In this document: positions 6,870-14,310 of the stretch, one piece after another
How the letters are laid out: every line of letters starts with the position of its first letter
Numbering within the stretch: the stretch's first letter is position 1
DNA from: a virus
IMG/VR virus record: IMGVR_UViG_3300036787_000274
Span: 1-23,023 of that record
Length of the DNA: 23,023 nt
Strand: one strand, 5' to 3'
Notes under the pieces: generated by a model
What the model was told of the DNA's origin: nothing
What the model saw: only the letters and a program-made list of their open reading frames with translations
The model's database searches: none
Program-made: the position numbers and the translations under genes

Positions 6870-7462
6870 GATACAAGGCAACTGAAACCGATATTGAAAA
6901 CGCAAAGGCCATCGCCTCCCAGCTTCGGGCCGGGCTCGACGGGCTGAGCCGGGCAGAGGGCCAGATGAAGACGGCGGTAACTCGCCTCGAACAGTTGGCG
7001 CTGAGCCTGCATGTGGACTTTCTCGCCTTGACCGGCACCGACGATGCCGCCTTGGACGCATACGCGCTCAAGGCCGCTCGCCTGGAGGTGTTGAAAAGGT
7101 GGATCAACTCAGCCGGGCCACTGGGAGATTCTATGCAGCAACTCCAGCGCACACTCTGGGCCGCGAAGGAGTCAATCGAATCCATCGCGCAGCCCCGCAG
7201 CGTCGAGGAAAGCGCTCTGGCGGCTTGCGACTGGACGGAATTGCTACGGCGCATCCCGGATATCGATTTGCCGAATCAGATTAAGACCGTCCGCAACACC
7301 GGCAATCAGGTTGTGCGCGACCTGGATCAACTATTGTCCTGCCGGGTTGGCCTGTTGCTCGGTGATGACGAGCGCCGCGACGGCGTGTTGAGAATTTCCG
7401 GCCGTGGAGTTGTGCGCCAATTGGCAGCGAATGAACGTTCCGCCGGTGTGGCTTTTGAATGA
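6866..7462 (+). CDS. Helical protein of unknown function
   Basis: A 198-residue protein, ATG overlapping the previous stop, so coupled to the terminase small subunit. The first 130 residues are strongly helical and likely coiled coil (KAIASQLRAGLDGLSRAEGQ, then repeated Leu/Ala heptad-like spacing). The C-terminus (RRDGVLRISGRGVVRQLA) is short strands. No membrane segment, metal-binding motif or known domain is seen. A head-assembly interfering or scaffolding-like function is conceivable in a satellite, but the sequence itself does not show it. Confidence 0.75.
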   Translation: MRYKATETDIENAKAIASQLRAGLDGLSRAEGQMKTAVTRLEQLALSLHVDFLALTGTDDAALDAYALKAARLEVLKRWINSAGPLGDSMQQLQRTLWAAKESIESIAQPRSVEESALAACDWTELLRRIPDIDLPNQIKTVRNTGNQVVRDLDQLLSCRVGLLLGDDERRDGVLRISGRGVVRQLAANERSAGVAFE

Positions 7463-7510
7463 TCGAGGCCGCGATTAGCACTCTAACAATCCAACCCGTT
7501 GAATAAACTT

Positions 7511-7708
7511 ATGACAAACCCCAAAAAAGTGTCTGAACTGCGCCCGCACGATTTAACTATTTCCGAGTTGCGGGCCGAACGGGTCCGCTTGCAGGACATG
7601 GTCTCGGCCGGTACCGCACGCTATGTCGATGCCAGCAGGCTGCACCACGTGCTTCAATGCATCCAGCATATTGAGTCCGCCCAAGCCGAGTCGGCGGCGG
7701 CGACGTGA
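7511..7708 (+). CDS. Small helical protein of unknown function
   Basis: A 65-residue protein from ATG 7511 (69 from an in-frame TTG at 7499), 48 bases after the previous gene. It contains LTISELRAERVRLQDMVSAG and a second helix RLHHVLQCIQHIESAQAE, that is, a likely helical hairpin. No Shine-Dalgarno is evident. Its stop overlaps the possible GTG start of the next gene. I recognise no family. Confidence 0.6.
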   Translation: MTNPKKVSELRPHDLTISELRAERVRLQDMVSAGTARYVDASRLHHVLQCIQHIESAQAESAAAT

Positions 7709-8637
7709 TCAATTTCTCCCTGCCGGCTCTGGCCCGTGGATGCGAGCCGCAGCCGCCCACGGGGCGGTCCTTTGTCGGTGGGGAGTTCAGTTTTGAAACC
7801 ATGAGCAAGAGCCGAACATTGAACCTTGGACCGGAAGCCGAGCGCCAGCTCGAAAGGGTGGCCGTCCACGAGTCTGGGCACGAGACGGTTGCCGAGGCTT
7901 TCGGACTGAAGGCGGCTTCCTTCGTCGCGGGCCGGGCCGATGGAGTTTGTACGCATCGGCTGGGCACCCCGCACCAGAACGCGGCCATCAGTTGGGCCGG
8001 GGCACTCGCCGAGGATATGCTCGGTGTCCGGGCTGAACTGCGGACGCTGCCCACCGTGCCGCTATCGAGGGGAACACTTCCCGCATGGTTCGATCAGATG
8101 ATGACGACGAAAGGCAAGCGGCAACTGTCCGCCGCCGACCGCGAAGGGATCGAGGGCTACCCCGTCCAGTCTGCTTGCGATGCCTCATTCAATATCCTTT
8201 CTGAACGGATCGACGCCCTGAGATTCTCGGCTGCGTTGCTGGTCAGGGAAAGTAGAGAACAGGTCTTCCAGTCGATCACTCGTGGCGGCTCCGGTGAGGC
8301 GGACCGGCTCGACGTGGAAATGCATATCCACCAGGTCCGTCAGGCTGCAATCGAGGCCCGGCAACGGGCGGACGCGGCTGAGTTTGACGTGAAATGGGAA
8401 AGTATGGTGCCCCGGACTTTCCCGGTGACAACCGAGCACTTCTTGAAGCGCATTGTTTCGGCTGGGCAATCATCGACCTGGGAGCACGCACAACGCCTAT
8501 TAGACTTCGCGGAGCACCGACGGGTGCGGCACGGCGAACAGGATTTCCTCGGGATTCAGTTCGAGACCGTGGAATGTTGGCTCTATTTCGTGAACGCTTA
8601 TCGTGATTGGTTTGAACGCCGGAGGGTTGCGGCATGA
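7705..8637 (+). CDS. Stand-alone M41-like zinc metallopeptidase
   Basis: The protein has 310 residues from GTG 7705 or 278 from ATG 7801; the longer start overlaps the upstream stop, the shorter begins nearer the conserved part. VAVHESGHETVAEAFG (53-68) contains HESGH, an HExxH zinc-binding site in the sequence context of the FtsH-type M41 peptidase (xVAxHExGHxxVA). AGALAEDMLG (98-107) matches the GxxAEEL region, and LSAADREGI carries Asp145 as the likely third zinc ligand. No AAA ATPase domain or membrane segment is present, unlike FtsH. The C-terminal half is helical and unassigned. Lying between the two terminase small-subunit genes, it may process a helper or satellite protein. Confidence 0.78.
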   Translation: MINFSLPALARGCEPQPPTGRSFVGGEFSFETMSKSRTLNLGPEAERQLERVAVHESGHETVAEAFGLKAASFVAGRADGVCTHRLGTPHQNAAISWAGALAEDMLGVRAELRTLPTVPLSRGTLPAWFDQMMTTKGKRQLSAADREGIEGYPVQSACDASFNILSERIDALRFSAALLVRESREQVFQSITRGGSGEADRLDVEMHIHQVRQAAIEARQRADAAEFDVKWESMVPRTFPVTTEHFLKRIVSAGQSSTWEHAQRLLDFAEHRRVRHGEQDFLGIQFETVECWLYFVNAYRDWFERRRVAA

Positions 8638-8855
8638 GCTGGAACGATGAAGCCGACCACGCGCCGTCATTTCCTGCGCTGAACCGATGGCGCTGGACGG
8701 CCGTCCAGGTACTCGCGAACGAATTCGACGATGCGCCGAAAGAATCGTTGCGCCGATTGCGGATGAACTTGGAATTGATCGGCGACGAAGGCGACTGGCG
8801 GTGCCGGGCGGCGGCGGAACACATCGCCGAACTTGAAGGAAAAAAACATGAGTGA
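8634..8855 (+). CDS. Small protein of unknown function
   Basis: A 73-residue protein whose ATG overlaps the peptidase stop (ATGA) and whose end overlaps the start of the second terminase small subunit by 8 bases. It is Trp- and charge-rich (NRWRWTAVQVLANEF, then ESLRRLRMNLELIGDEGDW) and looks helical. I recognise no domain. The tight packing on both sides makes it a real member of the packaging operon. Confidence 0.72.
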   Translation: MSWNDEADHAPSFPALNRWRWTAVQVLANEFDDAPKESLRRLRMNLELIGDEGDWRCRAAAEHIAELEGKKHE

Positions 8856-9312
8856 GACAATAAAGACAGACAGCGATCTTCCCGACCTGGGCGGCCGTCC
8901 TCGGAAATTCACGGCTGATAGGGTGCAGCGGATTCTTGAGTGTGCAGAGCTTGGGATGCCGTTGAGCCTTTGCGCGGCTGCGGTGAGCATCTCCCAGCAA
9001 TCGCTGATCAACTGGCGCAGGAACCACCCGGAGTTTCAGGAGGCGTTGGAACAAGCCATCGCCCGGGGGTGCGACACCCGTCTCAGGAAAATCAAATCTG
9101 CCAGCGATACGGGTGACTGGCGAGCGAGCGCCTGGCTCCTGGAGCATTGCCAGCCCGAACATTTCTCAAAATCGCGGGTCCAAATCGAAGCGGTGGGAAT
9201 CTTGGAACACAGCTTTGTCATTCCGCAGGAAACACTCACCCAAATCGCCGAGGCGCGAGCAGAACATGAGCGAAAGAAACTCGAATCAGGAAACGGATCG
9301 GGCACAGTTTGA
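8848..9312 (+). CDS. Terminase small subunit-like protein (copy 2)
   Basis: The 154-residue protein starts at ATG 8848 with GAAGGAAAAA just upstream. GGRPRKFTADRVQRI leads into an HTH (CAELGMPLSLCAAAVSISQQ, then SLINWRRNHPEFQEAL), as in phage terminase small subunits that recognise the packaging site. It resembles the copy at 6372-6869 in domain order and spacing but is clearly diverged. Its last 47 bases overlap the start of the terminase large subunit, the usual terS-terL arrangement, so this copy is the more likely packaging partner. The C-terminal tail from IPQETLTQIAEARAEHERKK is a helix that may bind the large subunit. Confidence 0.82.
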   Translation: MSETIKTDSDLPDLGGRPRKFTADRVQRILECAELGMPLSLCAAAVSISQQSLINWRRNHPEFQEALEQAIARGCDTRLRKIKSASDTGDWRASAWLLEHCQPEHFSKSRVQIEAVGILEHSFVIPQETLTQIAEARAEHERKKLESGNGSGTV

Positions 9313-10672
9313 ACTACTGGCCACGTGCCCCGGATTCATCCGCGGCGCGCTGCGGCTCGAAAGCTATCCCTGGGCGGAAGCCATCTTCCACGACCTTGAC
9401 CGGCGTGGCGCGGCTGTCGCGGTCAAGGCGTGCAACGGCGCGGGCAAGACGGAGCGCGTCGCCGCACCCGTGGCGCTCTGGCACGCATCGGTTTTCCCGA
9501 AGAGTTTGACCATTGCAACCGCCGGCGTGTTCCGCCAAGTCAAGGAGCAGCTTTTCCCAGCCATCCGGTCGCACGCGCACAAGTTCCGAGGCTGGACATT
9601 CAACGAGTGCGAAGTCATCACACACAACGGATCGCGCATCCTCGGATTCAGCACAGATGAGCCGGGCAAGTTTGAGGGGTGGCACGCTGACAATCTCTTG
9701 GTGGTCGCCGACGAGGCCAAGTCCATTCCAGACTCAATCTTCGAGGCGGTCGAACGCTGCCAGCCGACGCGCCTGTTGCTGCTGAGCTCGCCGGGCGGGC
9801 GCTCGGGATTTTTCTACTCCGCGTTCAATGAGCGCCGGAAATTCTTCCGGCAGCACACCGTCACCGCCGCGGATTGCCCGCACATTTCCCCGGCCTGGGT
9901 AACGGAGCAGATCGAGAAGTACGGCCCGGATCACCCGCTGGTCCGCAGCATGATCTACGCGGAGTTCATGGACCTGGGTGGTGACTCCGCGGTGATACCG
10001 TTGACCTTCGTGGAACGATGCTTGCAGACCCCGCCTCAGTTCAGCGACACGGGCGAGGTTCAAGCCTTCTGCGATTTTGCCGCAGGCGGTGACGAGAACG
10101 TGCTGGCCGTCCGGCGCGGAAACCGGGTTGAACTGGTCGCGTGCTGGCGCGAGCCGGACACAATGAAGGCTGTTGGCCAGTTCATTATTCACAGCAAAGC
10201 GCAGAAACTGGAGGCGCACCAGATCATGGGCGACGAAGGCGGGTTGGGAATTGCCGTGTGCGACCGGCTCGCCGAATCTGGCTGGGACATCGTGCGCGTG
10301 AATAACGGATCGCCCGCCAGCAAGCCGGATGCGTACACCAACCTGGCTGCGGAAACCTGGTTCGAGGGCCGCACGTTGATCGAGAAGCAGCAAGTCATCT
10401 TGCCGAACGATCCGGCGCTTATCGCGCAGCTCACTTCCCGCCTCGGCTGGCCAGACAGCCGGGGGCGTCTGCAACTTGAGCCCAAATCGGCCCTGCGTGC
10501 GCGGGGGCTGCCTTCGCCGGACCGGGCTGACGCCGTGTTGGGCTGCATGTGGCAACCCTGGATCGGTGGTGCGATTCGCAACGCCTCGGAGTTGATGGGC
10601 GGCAGCAGCGACACCGATGCGAGACCATGGGGGTGGGTTGGCGATGACCGGCTGAACGACAGTGATTTTTAA
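9266..10672 (+). CDS. terL: Phage terminase large subunit (ATPase and nuclease)
   Basis: The 468-residue protein, from ATG 9266, is the DNA-packaging motor. ATPase: Walker A CNGAGKT (56-62), Walker B LLVVADE (144-150) with catalytic Glu150, coupling motif LLLSSPGG (171-178). Nuclease (RNase H-like): acidic residues at CDFAAGGDEN (Asp270), IMGDEGG (Asp323) and SPDRADAVLG (Asp419/Asp422). All key residues are present and the length is normal, so it looks functional. The frame extends upstream to 9113 but that part overlaps the small subunit; the ATG at 9266 follows GAGGCG. No portal or capsid gene follows. I infer that it packages the element into a helper phage's procapsids; a relic of a lost prophage is the alternative. 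Confidence 0.92.
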   Translation: MSERNSNQETDRAQFELLATCPGFIRGALRLESYPWAEAIFHDLDRRGAAVAVKACNGAGKTERVAAPVALWHASVFPKSLTIATAGVFRQVKEQLFPAIRSHAHKFRGWTFNECEVITHNGSRILGFSTDEPGKFEGWHADNLLVVADEAKSIPDSIFEAVERCQPTRLLLLSSPGGRSGFFYSAFNERRKFFRQHTVTAADCPHISPAWVTEQIEKYGPDHPLVRSMIYAEFMDLGGDSAVIPLTFVERCLQTPPQFSDTGEVQAFCDFAAGGDENVLAVRRGNRVELVACWREPDTMKAVGQFIIHSKAQKLEAHQIMGDEGGLGIAVCDRLAESGWDIVRVNNGSPASKPDAYTNLAAETWFEGRTLIEKQQVILPNDPALIAQLTSRLGWPDSRGRLQLEPKSALRARGLPSPDRADAVLGCMWQPWIGGAIRNASELMGGSSDTDARPWGWVGDDRLNDSDF

Positions 10673-10676
10673 AATC

Positions 10677-10877
10677 ATGCCGAGGACCACCAGACAGCAC
10701 AAAGCAAGGCGAGCGGGCCGAACAGAGCCAGCCTCGGACGTGCCGCTGACGATCGCGACCAAGGCCGGGAAAGCGCAGTTCAAGAAATTAGCTTGGCATT
10801 TTCGGGCGCTGGGCTGGATTCGGGCGCCACACCCGGACCAGGGCGGGTTCGATCGACGGAGTGCAAGTCAACCTTGA
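10677..10877 (+). CDS. Possible small basic protein after terL
   Basis: A 66-residue frame from ATG 10677, four bases after the terminase stop, very basic at its N-terminus (MPRTTRQHKARRAGR), then a helix AGKAQFKKLAWHFRALGW. There is no Shine-Dalgarno. The C-terminus (HPDQGGFDRRSASQP) looks like low-information sequence, so the gene may be truncated by a frameshift. It may be a fragment of a packaging or head gene, but I cannot identify one. Confidence 0.35.
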   Translation: MPRTTRQHKARRAGRTEPASDVPLTIATKAGKAQFKKLAWHFRALGWIRAPHPDQGGFDRRSASQP

Positions 10878-10937
10878 ACGGTTGGCGCTGGGGCTTTATA
10901 TCTTTCGGTGCAGTCAGACAAAAAAGGGATGCAAATT

Positions 10938-11240
10938 ATGAGCGAGCCACAAATCGAAGCCAACATCTGCGAAATCGACGGCGACTATTACCAAGTCCAC
11001 CTCCGCGCAGTCCCTCGGGTGGGTGAACTAATTGAACTCACGTCGATCAACCAGGAAGCCACGCACGCGGAGACCAAGCACTACCAGGTTGTCCACGTGA
11101 TGCACAAGATGCGCGACTTGTCCGAAGCGCCCGGCGCCCCTAAAACCGGCTGGCATTTTGTCGAGGTGTTCGTGAAGCCATCGCGGAGCAAGTTTTTCAA
11201 GTTGGGTAAAACGCCGAACGGGCCAGCAGCAAGGAACTGA
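10938..11240 (+). CDS. Small protein of unknown function
   Basis: A 100-residue protein; ATG 10938 is chosen because AAAAAGGG lies 9 bases upstream. The sequence alternates beta strands and short loops (CEIDGDYYQVHLRAVPRVGE, then YQVVHVMHKM, then WHFVEVFVKPSRSKFFKLG), suggesting a small beta-barrel or sandwich. It could be a small nucleic-acid- or protein-binding domain; no family is recognised. It is separated from terL by about 260 bases with only one weak small frame. Confidence 0.7.
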   Translation: MSEPQIEANICEIDGDYYQVHLRAVPRVGELIELTSINQEATHAETKHYQVVHVMHKMRDLSEAPGAPKTGWHFVEVFVKPSRSKFFKLGKTPNGPAARN

Positions 11241-11260
11241 ACCAGGAGAAAGAAAAATCT

Positions 11261-11545
11261 ATGCAACAATTCGTAGTCGTTATCACAACAGACAAGCCGT
11301 TTAACGAAGAGCATCACCCAAGGTTTTTTGAGTTTATTTTGTCCAAGCCTCACGCAGTGAGGATTTCCGATGACACATTTTGTTTTGCTCAGAAAGACGG
11401 GATATCGTTCGCATACGCTGATTTGCTAAAGCACTTGAAAGAGAACGATGAGGTTGCTCTGTTCCAGGTTTCCCGCGCACAGTGGGGAACGTCGCGATCG
11501 GATTTTGATTCACGAATGAAGGAGGTGTTCCGACCATCTACTTAG
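11261..11545 (+). CDS. Small protein of unknown function, last rightward gene
   Basis: A 94-residue protein from ATG 11261 with AGGAGA about 11 bases upstream, 20 bases after the previous gene. The pattern is a ferredoxin-like alternation: strand QFVVVITTDK, helix HPRFFEFILSK, strand VRISDDTFCFA, helix ADLLKHLKENDEV, strand ALFQVSRAQWG. That layout recalls small Cas2/SinR-like folds, but no catalytic residues support such a call. Its base use is a little AT-richer than its neighbours. The function is unknown. Confidence 0.7.
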   Translation: MQQFVVVITTDKPFNEEHHPRFFEFILSKPHAVRISDDTFCFAQKDGISFAYADLLKHLKENDEVALFQVSRAQWGTSRSDFDSRMKEVFRPST

Positions 11546-11554
11546 CGGGGAAAT

Positions 11555-11661
11555 GAACGTCCCGTTCGTCGGCACGGATTAAGTGACGGTAGCCGGGGCT
11601 TCTGCGATACTACCCGCGTCGCATCTCCAATCCGGCACGTTGTTGCATCCGTGACTTAAAC
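11555..11661. other. Gap between convergent genes with imperfect inverted repeats
   Basis: This 150-bp gap separates the rightward operon from the leftward cargo genes. It has a short hairpin GAACG/CGTTC (555-559 with 563-567 of 11 kb) and a longer imperfect inverted pair: GATTAAGTGACGG (11577-11589) against CCGTGACTTAAAC (11649-11661). These may be bidirectional termination signals or a protein site. No classical T-tract terminator is present. Confidence 0.35.
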
Positions 11662-11695
11662 GTTGTGGATCGCCAAGACCGCGAGTGCGCATGAG

Positions 11696-12598
11696 TCACT
11701 GCCCCTTAGGAGCATCCCCTGCTGCCTTTCGTCCCATTATGCTGCTAAGAGCAGCCTTTACCTCCCTCCGATCTGTGAGCGCAATCTGTATCCGATCTGC
11801 CACCTCACAGAGTATCACTTCTGCTTCCTGTGCTCGCGCGAGGCACTCAGCATCATCGAGTTGATGGATGCCCTCACTCAGCACATCGTGGAGGATGGCA
11901 AGCGGATTGTGTCCATCGATTAGTAAAACGGCCGGGATCGCGGAGACCTCTCGCAGCATCTCAATTGCCTTTGAAAACTGTTTTTCAGTCTGCGCCTTTT
12001 CCAGTAGTTGGATTTGCTGTGGTTGAGCCTTCGTTGCTTTTGCGATCTCAAGCACCGAACTGATCAGCTCAAACTTCGTGTTCTCCACAATTCTGCGATA
12101 GTAGGCGTACGCGCCTATTCCAAGTCCACGCGCTATTGCGCGCCTTGCTTGCAGGAAATTCTCCCGGTTCGACTCACCAATAACTTGGAAAAGACGTTTG
12201 GGGATCGGTTGACCGAAAGGAGGCGCCTGGTAGATTTTCGTGCAGATCCCGGGAACGAGATGCTCTCCCTTCCGCTCTGCCTTGAGACCGAAAATCTTTG
12301 AGGACGACAAACAGTCTGTGCAGTTATATACGGCGTAGACATAGAAGTCCGCGCCCCGCTGGAATTTGGCCGAGGCACCGAAAACATGCCGCCGGATGCC
12401 CTCACAATTCTCGTGGTCGCAATGTACACGGATAGCCCCTGGGAATGCAAGATCCCCGAATTCTGGTTGGTCAAAGAGTTTCTGGACATGCCTCGGCGAG
12501 TGCAGAGGCACGTCCTCCAGCAATTGAGTCAGCGAGTATATGCCCGGCGGTTCAAGACTGATGGCCTTTGCGGCCACCGGATTGTTGGGTTCACTCAT
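11696..12598 (-). CDS. Conserved protein of unknown function with zinc-binding Cys pairs
   Basis: A 300-residue leftward protein starting at ATG 12598, no clear Shine-Dalgarno. The N-terminal half has two Cys pairs, C60/C65 and C93/C96 (YNCTDCLS), likely binding zinc. The C-terminal half matches a conserved pattern I know from uncharacterised bacterial proteins: GIGAYAYYRRIVEN (160-173), a KQFSKAIEML helix, IPAVLLIDGHNPLAILH (221-237), then LSEGIHQLDDAECL (240-253). The arrangement recalls DUF4145-like helical domains often linked with restriction and abortive-infection genes. It is the last gene of the cargo block beside a superinfection-immunity gene, so an anti-phage role is plausible, though inferred. 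Confidence 0.78.
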   Translation of the reverse strand: MSEPNNPVAAKAISLEPPGIYSLTQLLEDVPLHSPRHVQKLFDQPEFGDLAFPGAIRVHCDHENCEGIRRHVFGASAKFQRGADFYVYAVYNCTDCLSSSKIFGLKAERKGEHLVPGICTKIYQAPPFGQPIPKRLFQVIGESNRENFLQARRAIARGLGIGAYAYYRRIVENTKFELISSVLEIAKATKAQPQQIQLLEKAQTEKQFSKAIEMLREVSAIPAVLLIDGHNPLAILHDVLSEGIHQLDDAECLARAQEAEVILCEVADRIQIALTDRREVKAALSSIMGRKAAGDAPKGQ

Positions 12599-12641
12599 CG
12601 ATTAATAGCTTGCCAGATCGAAGGCCCATGACAAGTCCGGC

Positions 12642-13058
12642 CTAAGATCCGCGAGCGCGCTCGCGGTAGATGGCCCAGACTAGAGCACCAACCCAGCCAA
12701 AGAGGGTCCATCCGAGGAGGAAATTGATAAGCATTATGGCGGACGAGTTTCGATGACGCCGTTTCTCAGCGATGAGAGTCGGCAGAAAATAGATCGCCGC
12801 CGCAAGCCACCCAAATAACACCGCCGCCAACAAGTTCCCTTCCGTCGTGATGGCGATGTAAACACCGAAAATATAGCCGATGACGAGCAGTGCGACAGCA
12901 TAACCAACCCAGAAGCGGATGCGTAATTGCGGTGCGGATGGCGTTGGCATTTGGTGTGGGTCAATAAACCACTGCCCGCAAGTCGGGCATCTGATCATGC
13001 CTGAAACGACCTGCGTCGGTTCGTGCTCCGCCTTGCACTGAGGACAGCAAACACTCAT
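12642..13058 (-). CDS. Superinfection-immunity (T4 Imm-like) membrane protein with zinc ribbon
   Basis: This 138-residue protein starts at ATG 13058. The N-terminus is a zinc ribbon (C5xxC8 and C24xxC27). Three membrane segments follow at about 49-71, 76-96 and 107-131. The last part, YFLPTLIAEKRRHRNSSAI followed by INFLLGWTLFGWVGALVWAI, is the signature of the superinfection-immunity family: PT(L/I)IA, RxHRN, LNxxLGWTxxGWxxALVWA. In T4, Imm sits in the inner membrane and blocks DNA entry by related phages. Here it could protect the host cell, or the satellite's niche, from superinfecting phage. A perfect 18-bp palindrome CCGCGAGCGCGCTCGCGG (12649-12666) overlaps the end of the coding region. 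Confidence 0.85.
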   Translation of the reverse strand: MSVCCPQCKAEHEPTQVVSGMIRCPTCGQWFIDPHQMPTPSAPQLRIRFWVGYAVALLVIGYIFGVYIAITTEGNLLAAVLFGWLAAAIYFLPTLIAEKRRHRNSSAIMLINFLLGWTLFGWVGALVWAIYRERARGS

Positions 13059-13197
13059 GAGATCATTTTCAACGTCCAGAGCTCAGCCACAGCCACCGGC
13101 GGCGAGCTTCCGAAACCAAGGTGAACTTTATGACTAAATCAACCATGCGAAACTATAGGGGCAGTGGCTGTTGCCTGCAGCGTTTTAGGCCACGTGG

Positions 13198-13641
13198 TCA
13201 TTCAGCGATGAACTTCTCGAAGCAGTGAGGGCAGTAATTCTCTCCACGCCTCAAAGTCGCAATCCAGAGACTCTTGCCACACAACGGGCAGGGGATCGCC
13301 GAATCCGGGGCAGGCTTGGGCTTCGGCGGCGGTGGAATGGGCTTCGGCGGCGGTGGAATGGGCGCGACTGGCGGAACGGTGGCTGCTATAAGAGGTGCGG
13401 GGACAGCCTTGGCGATGGCGACCAAATCGCCTCCGCAGTGCATACATTTGCTCGCTCCCTCGGCAACAACACCTCGACAATGCGGACATTTCGGTCGGAA
13501 ATCCTCCATCAGCGCAACCAGAACCCAGCCGATTGGTCCTAAAAGAGCTGACCAGATGACGCCGGAATCAACACGGTCCCTGTACTTACCTATCAACCCA
13601 CCAATCACGATGCAAACAATCCATGCGATAAAGAATTCCAT
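13198..13641 (-). CDS. Membrane protein with zinc ribbons and a proline-rich linker
   Basis: A 147-residue protein from ATG 13641, chosen over an upstream TTG because GAGAAAGAG precedes it. Residues 1-46 form two membrane segments (FFIAWIVCIVIGGLIG and WSALLGPIGWVLVALM). Then come a zinc ribbon (C52xxC55, C66xxC69), an Ala/Val/Pro linker with repeated IPPPPKP units (95-110), and a second zinc ribbon (C118xxC121, C137xxC140). The GPIGW membrane motif with a zinc ribbon is common in small bacterial membrane proteins of unknown function. It shares topology elements with the adjacent Imm-like protein and probably works with it at the inner membrane. Confidence 0.75.
   Translation of the reverse strand: MEFFIAWIVCIVIGGLIGKYRDRVDSGVIWSALLGPIGWVLVALMEDFRPKCPHCRGVVAEGASKCMHCGGDLVAIAKAVPAPLIAATVPPVAPIPPPPKPIPPPPKPKPAPDSAIPCPLCGKSLWIATLRRGENYCPHCFEKFIAE
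13318..13359 (-). repeat. 21-bp tandem repeat, two exact copies
   Basis: The unit starting GGGCTTCGGCGGCGG at 13318-13338 is repeated exactly at 13339-13359 and encodes the duplicated proline-rich IPPPPKP linker on the minus strand. Slippage would change the linker length in steps of seven residues. Confidence 0.8.
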
Positions 13642-13671
13642 CGTTTGCTCTTTCTCGTGGTGCTGTGGCAA

Positions 13672-14170
13672 CTAACGAACCACACTGAGCCACGCCGAGC
13701 CAAAAACCGTCAACCGCGGATGCGGAACTGAAGCCGTCATCGGCCTTGGTTGCAGCGCCTTCGCAGCCCCCGGACTGGGACTGTAGCGGATTGCTACACG
13801 GGCACCCTGCCAGACGCAGCGACGGCCGGCAAGCCCGAAGTACCCTTGCACCAGTCTCGCCACCGGCAGATGGTCGCAAGCCTCGCGTTTAAAACGCGCC
13901 ACAACACGCCGCGACTCCACTCCGGCATAATTCCCGCCCACCCGAAGCCCAAACCCCGCAGGGCAGCCAGCCAGCGCGCAGGACGAGGCCGAAACGGGCC
14001 GGGTGACGAGGCGTCTCGGGGAGCGTCGCAAGGCCGAACGGTGGGTCACGGGCGCCCGGACAGCGGGGCGGAAGCGCGGGGAACGCTCGGCGGTCCCGGA
14101 GGCAGAGCGCGCCGCGTTACCAACTAGCAATAACGTTGCGCAAGCAGAGCAAATTCTGGCTCCGTTGCGG
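13672..14170. other. Gene-free GC-rich stretch upstream of the cargo genes
   Basis: About 500 bases with no frame that looks coding; open frames on both strands are low-complexity GC shadows. It holds TGTAGC/GCTACA (13782-13787 with 13793-13798), a hairpin with a 5-base loop, and CGCGTTT/AAACGCG (13884-13890 with 13892-13898). The promoter of the leftward cargo block must lie in its left part. Being non-coding, near the element end and conserved in no evident protein, it is a candidate location for a packaging (cos/pac) site, which I cannot demonstrate. Confidence 0.4.
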
Positions 14171-14174
14171 GGTA

Positions 14175-14310
14175 TGCGGGGTTTGTTTTGCGGTTTCCTA
14201 TAAAGTCCCTATATACACACGCGAGGGGGGTTTTAGGGAAACACCGTTTTAAACCCCGCAAACCCCGCGGGCGTTTAGTTTTTTGAACCCGCTAAGGGGC
14301 TGAGCGCCCC
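14175..14310. repeat. Right-end inverted repeats around an AT-rich centre
   Basis: TGCGGGGTTTG (14175-14185) is mirrored by CAAACCCCGC (14259-14268), and the right arm is itself a tandem (AAACCCCGCA then AACCCCGCGG, 14251-14270). Between them lies CCTATAAAGTCCCTATATAC. A separate hairpin GGGGC/GCCCC lies at 14296-14300 and 14306-14310. Such a paired-arm design could serve termination of readthrough, a packaging site, or protein binding near the att end. Confidence 0.45.

Noticed and set aside
9734-10783. A 349-residue minus-strand frame opposite the terminase large subunit
   Set aside because: Shadow of terL, whose ATPase and nuclease motifs are all in the + frame.
13672-14130. Long open frames on both strands in the GC-rich right-hand region
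   Set aside because: Composition is Arg/Gly/Ala/Pro-rich in both, with no start signals or domain; typical of non-coding GC-rich DNA.
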